From G013214665 sp964649815 (GTDB taxonomy: Bacteria; Pseudomonadota; Alphaproteobacteria; Rhodobacterales; Rhodobacteraceae): a DNA stretch of 64,000 bases. Below, one piece after another: positions 53,745 to 63,093 of the stretch. Position 1 is the first letter of the stretch. Each line of letters starts with the position of its first letter. The position numbers and the translations under genes are program-made. Location: contig CAZYQC010000003.1 in assembly GCA_964649815.1 (NCBI GenBank), forward strand, positions 1 to 64,000, read 5' to 3'. The notes below the pieces were generated by a model, which had not been told where the DNA came from, made no database searches, and was given only the letters and a program-made list of their open reading frames with translations.

Positions 53745-53918
53745 GTGCGTAATGGCGTGTCCTTTCAGCAGCTTATGCGATTATGACCACGCAACAGGCG
53801 CTCGCGCCAGTTTCTTGTGCAGTTTGTGCAGAAAAAGGCCGATGTTCTGCCCATTCCTTAAGCGCGCTTTACGACAGGCATCTTGACCTATCGCAGGCTT
53901 GCCCGCAAAGCTCGGCCC

Positions 53919-54983
53919 ATGTTCGAGCCGCTGACCAAACCGCATCAAAGGGGGCTTTTGTTGCTCTTGCCCGGTGCTGTCGGAGGGCTTGGCGCTGCGC
54001 AACTTGGGATACCGATGCCCTATTTGATCGGCGCTTTGGCGGCGGTTGCGACATGCACCATTGCGCTGACCGCCCGAGGGGTCGAGCTCGCCTTTCCAAA
54101 GCCGTTGCGGTTTTTGTTTGTCAGCCTGATTGGCACGATGATGGGGGCCACGTTTGCGCCCGAACAGGTCAGCTTGCTGTCTCAGCTCTGGGTGTCGCTT
54201 TTGGCGATGGTTCTGTTCGTGGTCCTGGCCCACACGCTCAGCTTTTTCATTTATACGCGCCTGGGCTCTTATGACCGCGTGACGGCGACCTTTGCCGCCA
54301 TGCCGGGCGGCCTGATCGAAGCGGTCGCCATCGGGACAGAGGCCGGTGCCGATGCCCGTGTCCTCAGCGTTCAGCATTTCGCGCGGATTGTGATTGTTGT
54401 GACGGTTGTGCCGTTCCTTTTTTGGCTGTGGCAGGGCGAGGCCGTCGGCAGCGCCGCGGGGCAGGTCCTGTCGACCGCGCCGCCCACGGTCCGGGATGTG
54501 GCCCTGATCGCCATTGTCGCCTGCGCGGGCCTGTGGTTGGGTCCACGTTTGCGGTTGCCAGCGGCCCATTTGACAGGACCTCTTTTGTTAAGTGCGCTGT
54601 TGCACGGCGCTGGGCTGCTGAACGTCGCCAGCCCGAACTGGCTGCTCAATGGCGCGCAATGGGGTGTCGGGACCGGGCTCGGCACGATGTTTGGCGGCGC
54701 GACCCTCGCCCTTTTGGCCCGCGCCTTTGGCTTTGGGCTGATCGTGGTGGCGGCTGTCCTCGTGCTGTCGATGATCTTTGCGCTGGGCCTGAGCCAAATC
54801 CTGCCATTGCCGCTGGATGTGCTATTTATCAGCTTTGCACCGGGCGGCGTGACAGAGATGGGCCTGATCGCCCTGAGCCTCGGGGTCAGCCCGCTGCTTG
54901 TGGCGATCCACCACTTGTTTCGCATTTTGTTGATGGCGATGGCGGCCGGGTATATCGCCCGCCGGATGCCGCAATCGAACTGA
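53919..54983 (+). CDS. AbrB-duplication family membrane protein (putative ammonia monooxygenase/transporter family)
   Basis: 354 residues with about nine to ten helices, and two halves that each contain GAVGGLGAAQLG/PAAHLTGPLLLS-type repeats. The PF05145 family is often misnamed ammonia monooxygenase; members are likely transporters. ATG at 53919 chosen; an in-frame TTG at 53883 is possible. Divergent from ureD, which may or may not mean shared control. Confidence 0.82.
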   Translation: MFEPLTKPHQRGLLLLLPGAVGGLGAAQLGIPMPYLIGALAAVATCTIALTARGVELAFPKPLRFLFVSLIGTMMGATFAPEQVSLLSQLWVSLLAMVLFVVLAHTLSFFIYTRLGSYDRVTATFAAMPGGLIEAVAIGTEAGADARVLSVQHFARIVIVVTVVPFLFWLWQGEAVGSAAGQVLSTAPPTVRDVALIAIVACAGLWLGPRLRLPAAHLTGPLLLSALLHGAGLLNVASPNWLLNGAQWGVGTGLGTMFGGATLALLARAFGFGLIVVAAVLVLSMIFALGLSQILPLPLDVLFISFAPGGVTEMGLIALSLGVSPLLVAIHHLFRILLMAMAAGYIARRMPQSN

Positions 54984-54986
54984 CCT

Positions 54987-55002
54987 TAGGGTCAAGACCC
55001 TA
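54987..55002. terminator. Short hairpin between convergent gene ends
   Basis: TAGGGTC-AA-GACCCTA overlaps the stop of the minus-strand gene at 55000-55002 and lies four bases beyond the plus-strand stop. A nearly identical hairpin (TAGGGTC-AG-GACCCTA) occupies the same position between cueR and ogt. No T-tract. Confidence 0.5.
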
Positions 55003-55545
55003 GGGCGCAATCCAGGTGCCAGCCCAATCAGACCCCTGCCACTCAAACAGCGCCCTGCGATGCATATGCCGGCCCAGGTGTAAAACCTCCCACGATTGCG
55101 CGGCGCAAGAGACGATGACAAACCGGCTTGGGTCAGTGCCTGGCACATAGTCTTCGGCTGCCCCCATCGGCGTGCCGGGGGCGGGCGCCCCGCCATAGTT
55201 CAGACGTGCAGGCGGTGGCATTCTGGCCCAATCCTCCGCCGCCCCCACATCGATCTGCGCGCGGGCGGAAAATCGCAGCTGAACGTCGGTGGAGGCGTCC
55301 CACATCACCAAGGCCACGCGCGGATCGGCGGCGATTTCGGCTACCTTGGCCGAGGCACCATCGGTCTGGACACTCAGCTTCCGACCGTCCCAGCCGCGCA
55401 ACATCACCGTGCGCCCCGCCGGTCCGGCCTCTGTCATGGTGCAAAAGGTAACATAACGGGCCGGATGCCTCCGATCGGCCAGCGCCGCCGCCAGCACCGC
55501 CTCGCCAAGCGCGCGCATATCGGCCAGGTCTTTAGGGTCATTCAT
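55000..55545 (-). CDS. Pyridoxamine 5'-phosphate oxidase-like FMN-binding protein
   Basis: 181-residue split-barrel flavoprotein. TFCTMTEAGPAGRTVMLRGW and ADPRVALVMWDASTDVQLRF match the PNPOx-like general family; the C-terminal substrate residues of true PdxH are not clear, so the reaction is open. Overlaps the lipocalin-like gene by eight bases on the same strand. Confidence 0.83.
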   Translation of the reverse strand: MNDPKDLADMRALGEAVLAAALADRRHPARYVTFCTMTEAGPAGRTVMLRGWDGRKLSVQTDGASAKVAEIAADPRVALVMWDASTDVQLRFSARAQIDVGAAEDWARMPPPARLNYGGAPAPGTPMGAAEDYVPGTDPSRFVIVSCAAQSWEVLHLGRHMHRRALFEWQGSDWAGTWIAP

Positions 55546-56602
55546 ATCCCGTCATCTCCAAATAGCCCCGCCCTTGGTGGCTGCCTTCGAATGTGATGGG
55601 GCCTTCCCAATAAGGAAAGGAGGTTCCCATCCAGCTTTGTGGGTTCAAAGGGCGCGTCTCGATCTCCAGACCGCGCGCAGGCAGGCTCAGCCGCCACCGG
55701 ACGGGAACCTCCCGGCCATTCACGCGCTCTGTCGCAAGAGGGGTCAGACGCAACGCGCCATCCCCGAACGGGGTCGGTGTCCCGTCTGGGTCGATCCATG
55801 TGGCCGAGGTGATATGCCCGCCATCGCTGGCGCGCAGGCCAAACCCCATCATCCGTGCGCCATCCTCAAAGGACAGCGAAAACCAGTCCCATCCGGTTTG
55901 ATCCTCGGCCAGCGGTTGTGACGACCATTCCCGGTCAAGCCATCCTTGCCCCGTGACCGTGACCTCTCCGTTGGGGGTGGTGAGGGTTCCGCTGACCTCG
56001 TAGAACGGTTGCGAATAATAATAGCTGGCCTGACCGGCCGGAGATTTGACCGAATATCCGGTCTCGCCCTGTGGCACCAACGGGCCGCGCGCGATGAGGC
56101 TTAGGTCATAAGAGAAATCGCTGCCGCGGGCCGTCAGCGCCAGATGCGACAGGCGGTCCGCACCGGGGGCCGCAACCGACGCCATGCGCCAATCGTCGAT
56201 AAACGCCTCGAACGGGTCTGCGGAGACGCCTGCCACGCCGATACTATCGCGGCCCAGCCGCTCGGCATAGTAATGCGCCTCGCGCGTCGTCAGCCCCGCA
56301 TGACCCATCCACAGCTGAACCCCCGGCGCGCCATCCGGGGCAGGCGGCGTCATGGCTGACCGAAAGAGCGTCCATTGCACGCCATAATCCGCGCCATCCT
56401 CGCCGCGAAGCGTTGCGGTCAGATACCACCACTCGATCCGGTAGGCGGGATGCGCCAGATGATCGCGCGGAAAATCAAAGGTCGTGCCGCGTTGCGGAAT
56501 GGCATAGCCATCGGCCTGCGTGCCAAGCCCGGCAAACCCCTGCGCCTGCGCCCCGGTCGCGACCAAAGCGGCAAGCAAAAGAACCAAAGCTCTAGCGATC
56601 AC
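55538..56602 (-). CDS. AttH/CrtC-like lipocalin-domain protein, exported
   Basis: 354 residues: signal peptide of about 20 residues (VIARALVLLLAALVATGAQA), then a double lipocalin fold with RIEWWYLTATL, GWDWFSLSFEDG and WMGTSFPYWEG, typical of AttH and CrtC relatives. The GTG start at 56600-56602 overlaps the permease stop by 11 bases. Order LolD-like ATPase, FtsX permease, AttH is conserved in many proteobacteria and suggests export or extraction of a lipid-like compound. Confidence 0.85.
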   Translation of the reverse strand: MIARALVLLLAALVATGAQAQGFAGLGTQADGYAIPQRGTTFDFPRDHLAHPAYRIEWWYLTATLRGEDGADYGVQWTLFRSAMTPPAPDGAPGVQLWMGHAGLTTREAHYYAERLGRDSIGVAGVSADPFEAFIDDWRMASVAAPGADRLSHLALTARGSDFSYDLSLIARGPLVPQGETGYSVKSPAGQASYYYSQPFYEVSGTLTTPNGEVTVTGQGWLDREWSSQPLAEDQTGWDWFSLSFEDGARMMGFGLRASDGGHITSATWIDPDGTPTPFGDGALRLTPLATERVNGREVPVRWRLSLPARGLEIETRPLNPQSWMGTSFPYWEGPITFEGSHQGRGYLEMTGYE

Positions 56603-58979
56603 TGGCGAAACTCCGCAACAAGGCTGCGCTGGGCAAGCGTGTGAGGCGATAGACGGGCCAAAGGCTTGCCGCCAGTGCCGCCACAAGCGCCCAAAGCCCC
56701 AGCCACAGCCAATCGGTCGGGAATACGGACATCGGGATGCGCCATCCAAAGGCCTGCACGTTGATGATGGCCAAAAGCACCCAGGCCAGGATCAACCCCA
56801 AAGGGATCGCCAAAGCCCAGGTCAAAGCGGCCAGCAGGCCGGTGCGGATCAGCTCAAAAAAGGCCAGCCGCCCTGGGCTTTGCCCTGTTGCCCAAACCGG
56901 CGCCAATTGGGGCAGGCGCATCTGCGCCAAGGTCAAAAGACTGGTGAGCATCGCCACCCCCGCAATGGCAAGGGTCAGCACGTTCAGCGCCGCAGTCACT
57001 ACAAAGGTCTGGTCAAAGACATCCAGCGAGAATTGCTTGACCTCGGCCTGATTGATCACGTTGCCACGCGCCAGGCCCAGCTTCTCTTGCAGCTCTTGGC
57101 GCAGAGCGGCGACCTTTTCCGGGGCGATCCGAATGCCGTATCGCAAGATGATCGGATCTTTGACACGCGCGTCCAGGGCAGGCTTTGCCACGATGACCTG
57201 GGCTTGGGTGTTGCCGTAATCCGAATAGACCCCGACCACAGGCAGCACCCAATCATCCCCCAAATCGATGGTCGCGCCCGGCCAGAGGTCCAGCCGGCGG
57301 GCCAATTGTTCGTTGATCAATGCGCCTTTTTGGGCGTGCAAACTTGCCCAGGGCGTGTCGCTTGCGGCCAAAAGCGGCCAGTGGTCGCTGTAGGTTGGGT
57401 GATCAATGATGCCAAAGACGTCTGCAGGTTGCCCCTGGACGCGGCGCTCTTCTGACCAGATCGGCAGAATGGCCTCGGCCTGCGGGTCCACAATGGCCAG
57501 CATTTGTTTTGCTTCGTCTTGTGTCCGGGCCGTGACATACAGCTCTGAGACCAGCCGTTGATCCAGCCAGCCGATGAACGTGGTGCGAAAGGCGCCAACC
57601 ATCGTGCCAACGCCAATGTTGGCCGACAATGCCAACAGCAAAGCCATCAGCGCCAGCGACAGGGCAGGCACCTGTTGGCGCGCATCCGCCAGCATCCATT
57701 CCGACAGCGCCCCGCGCGCCAAGGGTCGTGCGGCGCTCAAGAGGCCAAGCAAAGCAGCAGGCAACGCAAGGGCTGCCCCGATCAGCAAAAGCGCCAAACA
57801 CGCAAACCCAGAGATCAGCGACCCGCCCCAAATGCCAAACCCGGCAGAACACACCAGCATCACGCCCGATGCCGCCAATTGCCATCTGATCTGCCGCCCC
57901 GAGACCAGCGCCCAGGCCCGGGGTCTGGCCGGTGCCAAAAGCGGCAACTGCGATACGCGCCACAAGGCTTGCGCCCCCGCCGCGGCTGTGCCCAAAAGCG
58001 TGATCGCCAAGGCCGACAGCGCCCAAGCGGGATCAAAGCTCAGCGTGCCGTCGATAGAGGCACCGTAAAGCCCGCGCAACGTCCCGGCCACGCCCGGCAA
58101 AAGTGCTGCGGCAATGGCATAGCCCAAGACCAGCCCAACCACACCGGCCAAAAGGGCAAAGACCAAAAGCTCTGCCGCCAACAGGCGCAGCAAATGCCCC
58201 AAAGGCACGCCAAGCGCGCGCAGCGTGCGAAAGGTGCCGCGCCGTTGTTCAAAGGCAAGCCCGATGGCCGATTGGACGATGAAAAGACCAACCGCAAAAG
58301 ACAAAAGCCCAAAGGCCGTGAGGTTGAGGTGAAAGCTCGCGGTCAGCTGCGCAATATCCGTGCCGTCCTCTGGGCGCACCAGATCAAGCTGGGTCACATC
58401 GCTCAGCGCAGGCAAGCCACGTGGCTGGTCGGGCAACACAAGGAGGTGCGACAGCCGCGTCTGGTCCAAGAGGCGCTGCGCGACGGTCACGTCGGTCAGA
58501 ACCGTGCCACGCGGCACATCCGCAACCGTGACGACCGAGCCGACATCCAGGCTCTGAGCGGCGGCAAGGTCTTCGGGCGAGGCCAGCAGAATGCCCGCGC
58601 CGCTGACGAATGCAGCAAGATCCAGGTCGCTCTCGGCCAGCCCGCTCAGCCCGGGGCGTGGCGGGCTGCTGAGCGGGTCGATCCCCACAATCTGCAACCC
58701 ATTGGGCACAACCCCTTCCAAAACCGGAGAGACAAGCCACCCCGCCCGTCGCAGGGCTGCGAAATCGGCCAAGGTGATATCGGGGCCAATCAGCCGGTCA
58801 TAGGATGTCTGCCCAAGCGCGTCCGCTGCGGCGGCATAGCTTTTGCGCGCCTCGGAATTCACCGCCTGAACGCCCGACCAAAGCGCGGTGGCGAGGGCAA
58901 GGCCCAAGGCCAGTGTCACAGCCTGGATCGGATGACGCCGCCAATGCGCCACAAGCGCCATCCACGTGGCGCCTGTCAC
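56592..58979 (-). CDS. FtsX-family ABC permease with duplicated MacB-like core
   Basis: 795 residues: N-terminal helix, periplasmic domain, then FtsX helices near residues 210-330, a central helical pair, a second periplasmic domain (about 455-640) and a final set of three helices (660-780). Two FtsX units in one chain replace the usual LolC/LolE pair. ATGA overlap with the ATPase gene. Confidence 0.9.
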   Translation of the reverse strand: MTGATWMALVAHWRRHPIQAVTLALGLALATALWSGVQAVNSEARKSYAAAADALGQTSYDRLIGPDITLADFAALRRAGWLVSPVLEGVVPNGLQIVGIDPLSSPPRPGLSGLAESDLDLAAFVSGAGILLASPEDLAAAQSLDVGSVVTVADVPRGTVLTDVTVAQRLLDQTRLSHLLVLPDQPRGLPALSDVTQLDLVRPEDGTDIAQLTASFHLNLTAFGLLSFAVGLFIVQSAIGLAFEQRRGTFRTLRALGVPLGHLLRLLAAELLVFALLAGVVGLVLGYAIAAALLPGVAGTLRGLYGASIDGTLSFDPAWALSALAITLLGTAAAGAQALWRVSQLPLLAPARPRAWALVSGRQIRWQLAASGVMLVCSAGFGIWGGSLISGFACLALLLIGAALALPAALLGLLSAARPLARGALSEWMLADARQQVPALSLALMALLLALSANIGVGTMVGAFRTTFIGWLDQRLVSELYVTARTQDEAKQMLAIVDPQAEAILPIWSEERRVQGQPADVFGIIDHPTYSDHWPLLAASDTPWASLHAQKGALINEQLARRLDLWPGATIDLGDDWVLPVVGVYSDYGNTQAQVIVAKPALDARVKDPIILRYGIRIAPEKVAALRQELQEKLGLARGNVINQAEVKQFSLDVFDQTFVVTAALNVLTLAIAGVAMLTSLLTLAQMRLPQLAPVWATGQSPGRLAFFELIRTGLLAALTWALAIPLGLILAWVLLAIINVQAFGWRIPMSVFPTDWLWLGLWALVAALAASLWPVYRLTRLPSAALLRSFASDR

Positions 58980-59644
58980 GACAATGCGCCCTGGCGCAGG
59001 TGCACCCGGCGCGACAAACGCGCGGCCACCGTTTCGGAATGGGTCACCAGCAAAAGTCCCGCACCCGTCTCGGCGACCAAGGCCAGCATCAAATCCAGCA
59101 CATCTTGCGCTGTGCTTTCATCCAGGTTTCCCGTCGGCTCGTCGGCCAAAACCAGCGGCGGGCGATGCGCCACAGCGCGCCCAATGGCGACCCTCTGTTG
59201 CTGCCCACCAGAGAGCTCTTCTGGATAGCGGGTCAGCAAGCGGCCGATCCCCAATCGATCGATCACCGTCTCAGACCAGGCTTGGTCCAGGCGGCCCGTC
59301 AGACGGGCTTGGAAATCCAGGTTTTGCTGGACGGTCAGCGATGGGATCAAGTTCAACTGCTGAAAGACAATGGCCACCTTTTCGCGCCGAAGCGCTGCGC
59401 GCGCGTTTTCGTCAAGCTGTGTGATCTCTTGCCCATCGACGCTGATCGCGCCTGCATCAACGGTCTCAAGACAGCCGATGCAATGCAACAGCGTGCTCTT
59501 GCCCGAGCCGCTTTCGCCGGTCAATGCAATGCTCTCACCAGCATGCAGATCCAGCGAAACGCCATTCAAAACTGGCAAGTCGCCTTCTGCTGTCGCAAAG
59601 CTCTTGCGCACATCGCGCGCGGTCAAAATTGCATCGCTGGCCAT
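58976..59644 (-). CDS. LolD-like ABC transporter ATPase
   Basis: 222 residues. Walker A GESGSGKST, signature LSGGQQQRVAIGRAV, Walker B LVLADEPTGNLDES, and the switch His in TH. Cytoplasmic motor of the FtsX/AttH export system. First gene of a three- to four-gene operon. Confidence 0.95.
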   Translation of the reverse strand: MASDAILTARDVRKSFATAEGDLPVLNGVSLDLHAGESIALTGESGSGKSTLLHCIGCLETVDAGAISVDGQEITQLDENARAALRREKVAIVFQQLNLIPSLTVQQNLDFQARLTGRLDQAWSETVIDRLGIGRLLTRYPEELSGGQQQRVAIGRAVAHRPPLVLADEPTGNLDESTAQDVLDLMLALVAETGAGLLLVTHSETVAARLSRRVHLRQGALS

Positions 59645-59784
59645 CTGGCAATGCTAGCAGGATGGCGTGCGCGGGAAAGGGGCGGGCGCGCGCAATTGAA
59701 GCTTCTGCGACCATCTGCGCAGTTCCGCATTGCTGCGCTTGGACGGCTCTCCTAAGTTCGCAGGCGACACGCAAGGAGACAGTC

Positions 59785-60180
59785 ATGAGCACGTTCGACG
59801 AAGATTTGTTTGAATTGGGTTTGGCCCAACGCAAAGGCACGCTTGGTGCCGCCTATGTAGAGAAAAATCTGGCCGCAGCGGACGATTTCACCCGCCCGTT
59901 TCAAGAGGCGATGACCGCGTGGTGCTGGGGCTTTGGTTGGGGCGACGAGGTGATCGACGCAAAAACCCGCAGCATGATGAACCTCTCGATGATCGGCGCC
60001 TTGGGCAAAATGCATGAATGGGAAATTCACTGCCGCGGCGCGATCACCAATGGTGTCAGCAAAGAAGAAATCCGGGCCATCATCCACGTCGTCGGGATCT
60101 ACTGCGGCGTGCCGCAGGCGTTGGAGTGTTTCCGCGTGGCCAAAAAAGTTTTGGCAGAAGTTGAGGCTGCAGAGGCTTGA
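59785..60180 (+). CDS. Carboxymuconolactone decarboxylase family protein
   Basis: 131 residues, helical. Resembles 4-carboxymuconolactone decarboxylase PcaC (ARGxLGxxYVEKNLAAADDF-like start, then MHEWEIHCRGAITNGVSKEE), lacking the AhpD C-x2-C pair. AAGGAG lies eight bases before the ATG. No other protocatechuate genes are nearby. Its stop codon lies inside the -35 box of the copA promoter. Confidence 0.88.
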   Translation: MSTFDEDLFELGLAQRKGTLGAAYVEKNLAAADDFTRPFQEAMTAWCWGFGWGDEVIDAKTRSMMNLSMIGALGKMHEWEIHCRGAITNGVSKEEIRAIIHVVGIYCGVPQALECFRVAKKVLAEVEAAEA

Positions 60181-60207
60181 CCTTCCAGTGACTGGAGGGC
60201 TTATGTC
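60177..60207 (+). promoter_or_regulatory. CueR-type (MerR family) promoter of copA
   Basis: -35 TTGACC (60177-60182) and -10 TATGTC (60202-60207) are separated by 19 bp, the long spacer that MerR-family activators untwist. Inside it lies the near-perfect palindrome CCTTCCAGTGACTGGAGGG (60181-60199, one mismatch), close to known CueR boxes. The cognate CueR is encoded right after copA. Confidence 0.85.
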
Positions 60208-60236
60208 AGAGGTCAATCTGACGAAAAGCCCTCCTG

Positions 60237-62660
60237 ATGACTGCGACTGTTACGCTCTCTCTCACTGGTTTGTCCTGCGGCGCCTGCGCTGCGCGGGCCA
60301 GTTCCGCGTTGAATGACGCCGCAGGCGTTGCGGCGGCACAGGTCAATCTGGCCACCGAACGGGCGACCGTCACATTGGCCAGCCACGATGATCTGCACCA
60401 GGCGCTCAGCGCGCTTGATCAGGCGGGGTATCCCGCCAAACATGACACGATCACGCTGCAGCTCGACGGGCTCAGCTGTGCATCTTGCGTTGCCCGCGTA
60501 GAAGCGGCGCTTACCGCGCTTCCGGCTGTGCAATCCGCTTCGGTCAATTTGGCGGCGCAAATGGCTCAGGTTGATGTCGTCGCGGGGGCCGCTCGGCCCG
60601 TCGATCTGATCGATGCTGTCGCCAAAGCAGGCTACAAAGCCACGCCCACGCAGCAAGACACCGATCCCGGTTTTTCCGATCATTCCGAGGAAATCGCCGT
60701 GACCGGGCTGAACACCGCCATCGCTGGTGCCTTGGCCTTGCCCGTCTTTGTTCTGGAAATGGGCAGCCACGTGTTTCCGGCCTGGCATCACATGATTGCA
60801 TCCAGCATCGGCATGCAGGGCAGTTGGCTGGTTCAGTGGATGCTCACAACGCTAATTCTGTTGGGCCCGGGGCGGGTCTTCATGCGCAAAGGCTGGCCCG
60901 CGCTGTGGCGTCGCGCGCCGGATATGAACAGCCTCGTCGCACTGGGGACGGGGGCGGCCTATCTCTATTCTTGCGTGGCGACCTTTTTGCCCGCCATGCT
61001 GCCGACCTCTGCCCGTGCCGTCTATTTCGAAGCGGCTGCGGTCATCGTTGTTCTGATCCTGCTGGGCCGCTGGTTCGAAGCCCGCGCCAAGGGCCGAACC
61101 GGCGCGGCCTTGCGCGCGCTGGCCAAGTTGCGTCCGCAGACAGCCGAGCGCCTGACGCCAGAGGGCAGCGAGACCATCGCGCTGGGCCAAATTCGCACCG
61201 GCGACATCCTTCAGGTGCGCCCAGGGGCCGCCATGCCCGCCGACGGACGTGTCACCGAAGGCACCAGCTTTGTCGATGAAAGCATGCTCACGGGCGAGCC
61301 GTTGCCCGTTGAAAAAGCCATCGGCGACGAGGTCACCGGCGGCACGATCAATGGCGAAGGACGGTTGCACGTCAAAGTTACTCGTGCGAGCGCGGAAAGC
61401 ACCCTCAGCCAAATTATGCGCATGGTGGCGGATGCCCAAGGGGCGAAACTGCCGATCCAGGCGCTGATCGACCGGGTAACGCTTTGGTTTGTGCCTGCCG
61501 TCCTCACGATCGCCGCGCTGACGATTGTGTTGTGGCTGGTCTCGGGCTCGTTGACCTATGCCTTGGTTGCGGGGGTTTCGGTTCTTATTATTGCCTGCCC
61601 CTGTGCAATGGGGCTGGCGACACCCACGTCGATCATGGTGGCCACCGGCCGGGCCGCCGAGATGGGCGTCCTGTTCCGCAAAGGAGACGCTTTGCAGCGT
61701 TTGGCCGAGGTCGACGTGATCGCCTTTGACAAAACCGGCACCTTGACCCAAGGCCACCCATCTTTGACGCGGATCGATCCGGCAAACGGATATGATGCGG
61801 CGCAGATGCTGGCCCTGGCCGCGGCTGTGGAGGCCGGGTCAGAGCATCCGATTGCCCGCGCTTTGGTCGCAGCCCAGCCCGGCCCTCTGTTGCCTGCAAC
61901 GGAGTTCCAGACGCGCACGGGCCAGGGGGTCTTGGCCCAGGTCGACGGCCACAGCGTCATCGTGGGCACCGCTGATCTGTTAGAGGATCGCTCGGTCGCT
62001 GTTCTGGCACCGGACTGGACAGGTGCTGCGTCCGAGGCAGGCGAGACCGTGATCTACGTCGCGATCGACGGCACGCACGCCGGAACGCTTGCCGTGACGG
62101 ATCCGATCAAAGCAACCAGCGCGGACGCCCTGCGGGCTTTGCGCGATTTGGGCTGCGAATTGGCGATGATTTCGGGCGACGCGCCTGCAACGGCCAAGGC
62201 CATCGCACAGGACCTTGGCATCGCCACAGTGACAGCCGGTGTGCGCCCAGATGGCAAAGTCGCGGCCCTTGAGGCCCTGCAAACAGATGGCACGCGCGTG
62301 GCCTTTGTGGGTGACGGCATCAACGACGCCCCCGCGCTTGCGTCCGCGCATGTTGGTATTGCGATTGGCACCGGCACGCATATCGCGATGGAGGCCGGCG
62401 ACGTGGTGCTCATGTCGGGTGATCCCAAAGCGGTGGTTGATGCTCTGCGGGTGTCGCGGGCGGCGATGGGCAATATCCGTCAGAACCTCTTTTGGGCCTT
62501 TGGCTATAACACGGCGCTGATCCCGGTTGCGGCGGGCGTGCTTTATCCAGCCTTTGGCATCTTGCTCTCGCCGGTGTTCGCCGCGGCTGCGATGGCGGCC
62601 TCTTCGGTTTTTGTGGTCGCCAATGCGCTGCGGTTGCGCCGCTTGCGTGCGGCCGAGTGA
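60237..62660 (+). CDS. copA: Copper-exporting P1B-type ATPase CopA
   Basis: 807 residues. Two N-terminal HMA domains with GLSCGAC (Cys14, Cys17) and GLSCASC. Eight helices with the CPC transport motif in IIACPCAMGLATP. Actuator TGE in MLTGEPLP, phosphorylation Asp498 in DKTGTLTQG, SEHPIA HP motif, and GDGINDAPAL hinge. Exports Cu(I) from the cytoplasm. Driven by the MerR-type promoter upstream and coupled with cueR. Confidence 0.96.
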   Translation: MTATVTLSLTGLSCGACAARASSALNDAAGVAAAQVNLATERATVTLASHDDLHQALSALDQAGYPAKHDTITLQLDGLSCASCVARVEAALTALPAVQSASVNLAAQMAQVDVVAGAARPVDLIDAVAKAGYKATPTQQDTDPGFSDHSEEIAVTGLNTAIAGALALPVFVLEMGSHVFPAWHHMIASSIGMQGSWLVQWMLTTLILLGPGRVFMRKGWPALWRRAPDMNSLVALGTGAAYLYSCVATFLPAMLPTSARAVYFEAAAVIVVLILLGRWFEARAKGRTGAALRALAKLRPQTAERLTPEGSETIALGQIRTGDILQVRPGAAMPADGRVTEGTSFVDESMLTGEPLPVEKAIGDEVTGGTINGEGRLHVKVTRASAESTLSQIMRMVADAQGAKLPIQALIDRVTLWFVPAVLTIAALTIVLWLVSGSLTYALVAGVSVLIIACPCAMGLATPTSIMVATGRAAEMGVLFRKGDALQRLAEVDVIAFDKTGTLTQGHPSLTRIDPANGYDAAQMLALAAAVEAGSEHPIARALVAAQPGPLLPATEFQTRTGQGVLAQVDGHSVIVGTADLLEDRSVAVLAPDWTGAASEAGETVIYVAIDGTHAGTLAVTDPIKATSADALRALRDLGCELAMISGDAPATAKAIAQDLGIATVTAGVRPDGKVAALEALQTDGTRVAFVGDGINDAPALASAHVGIAIGTGTHIAMEAGDVVLMSGDPKAVVDALRVSRAAMGNIRQNLFWAFGYNTALIPVAAGVLYPAFGILLSPVFAAAAMAASSVFVVANALRLRRLRAAE

Positions 62661-62675
62661 AAGGATGAATGATCC

Positions 62676-63080
62676 ATGAATATCGGTGATGTCGCCCGCC
62701 AATCTGGTCTGCCGTCAAAAACCATTCGGTATTACGAAGAAATTGGCCTCATCACGCCCGATCGCGGCAGCAACGGCTATCGCGACTTTTCTCAGAATGA
62801 TCTGCACAAGCTGAACTTTCTCGCCCGCGCGCGGGCGTTGGGGTTCAGCATCGAGGATTGCCGCAGCTTGCTTGCGCTATACGAAGACCAATCCCGCGCG
62901 AGCGCGGATGTCAAAGAGATTGCCAAAGGGCATCTGGATCTGATCGACCAAAAAATCGCCGAGCTCCAAGGGATGAAGGCAACGCTTGGGCATCTGGTCG
63001 CCTGCTGCGCGGGCGATGATCGCCCCGATTGTCCCATTCTGGATGATCTGGGCGCGCTCAGCGCTGCGCCCACAGCCTAG
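62676..63080 (+). CDS. cueR: CueR, copper-responsive MerR-family regulator
   Basis: 134 residues. MerR DNA-binding domain at 1-70 (MNIGDVARQSGLPSKTIRYY), a dimerisation helix, and the Cu(I) loop with Cys111 and Cys119 (eight apart, as C112/C120 in E. coli CueR) in CCAGDDRPDCPIL. Located 15 bp after copA, so it activates its own operon. Confidence 0.94.
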   Translation: MNIGDVARQSGLPSKTIRYYEEIGLITPDRGSNGYRDFSQNDLHKLNFLARARALGFSIEDCRSLLALYEDQSRASADVKEIAKGHLDLIDQKIAELQGMKATLGHLVACCAGDDRPDCPILDDLGALSAAPTA

Positions 63081-63093
63081 GGTCAGGACCCTA
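63078..63093. terminator. Hairpin carrying both convergent stop codons (cueR/ogt)
   Basis: TAGGGTC-AG-GACCCTA. The left TAG is the cueR stop and the right arm, on the minus strand, is the ogt stop TAG. Short stem, no strong T-tract, so termination is possible but not certain. Confidence 0.5.

Noticed and set aside
53919..54983. Ammonia monooxygenase
   Set aside because: Family name is a known historical mislabel. No AmoA features or amoBC genes; it is an AbrB-type membrane protein.
55538..56602. Carotenoid 1,2-hydratase CrtC of the photosynthesis gene cluster
   Set aside because: The fold is shared, but the gene follows an FtsX/LolD-type exporter and no carotenoid genes are near, so AttH-like is the better call.
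57558..59228. A 556-codon plus-strand open frame opposite the FtsX permease
   Set aside because: The composition (Arg/Gln/Pro-rich, no motif) is that of an antisense shadow of a membrane-protein gene.
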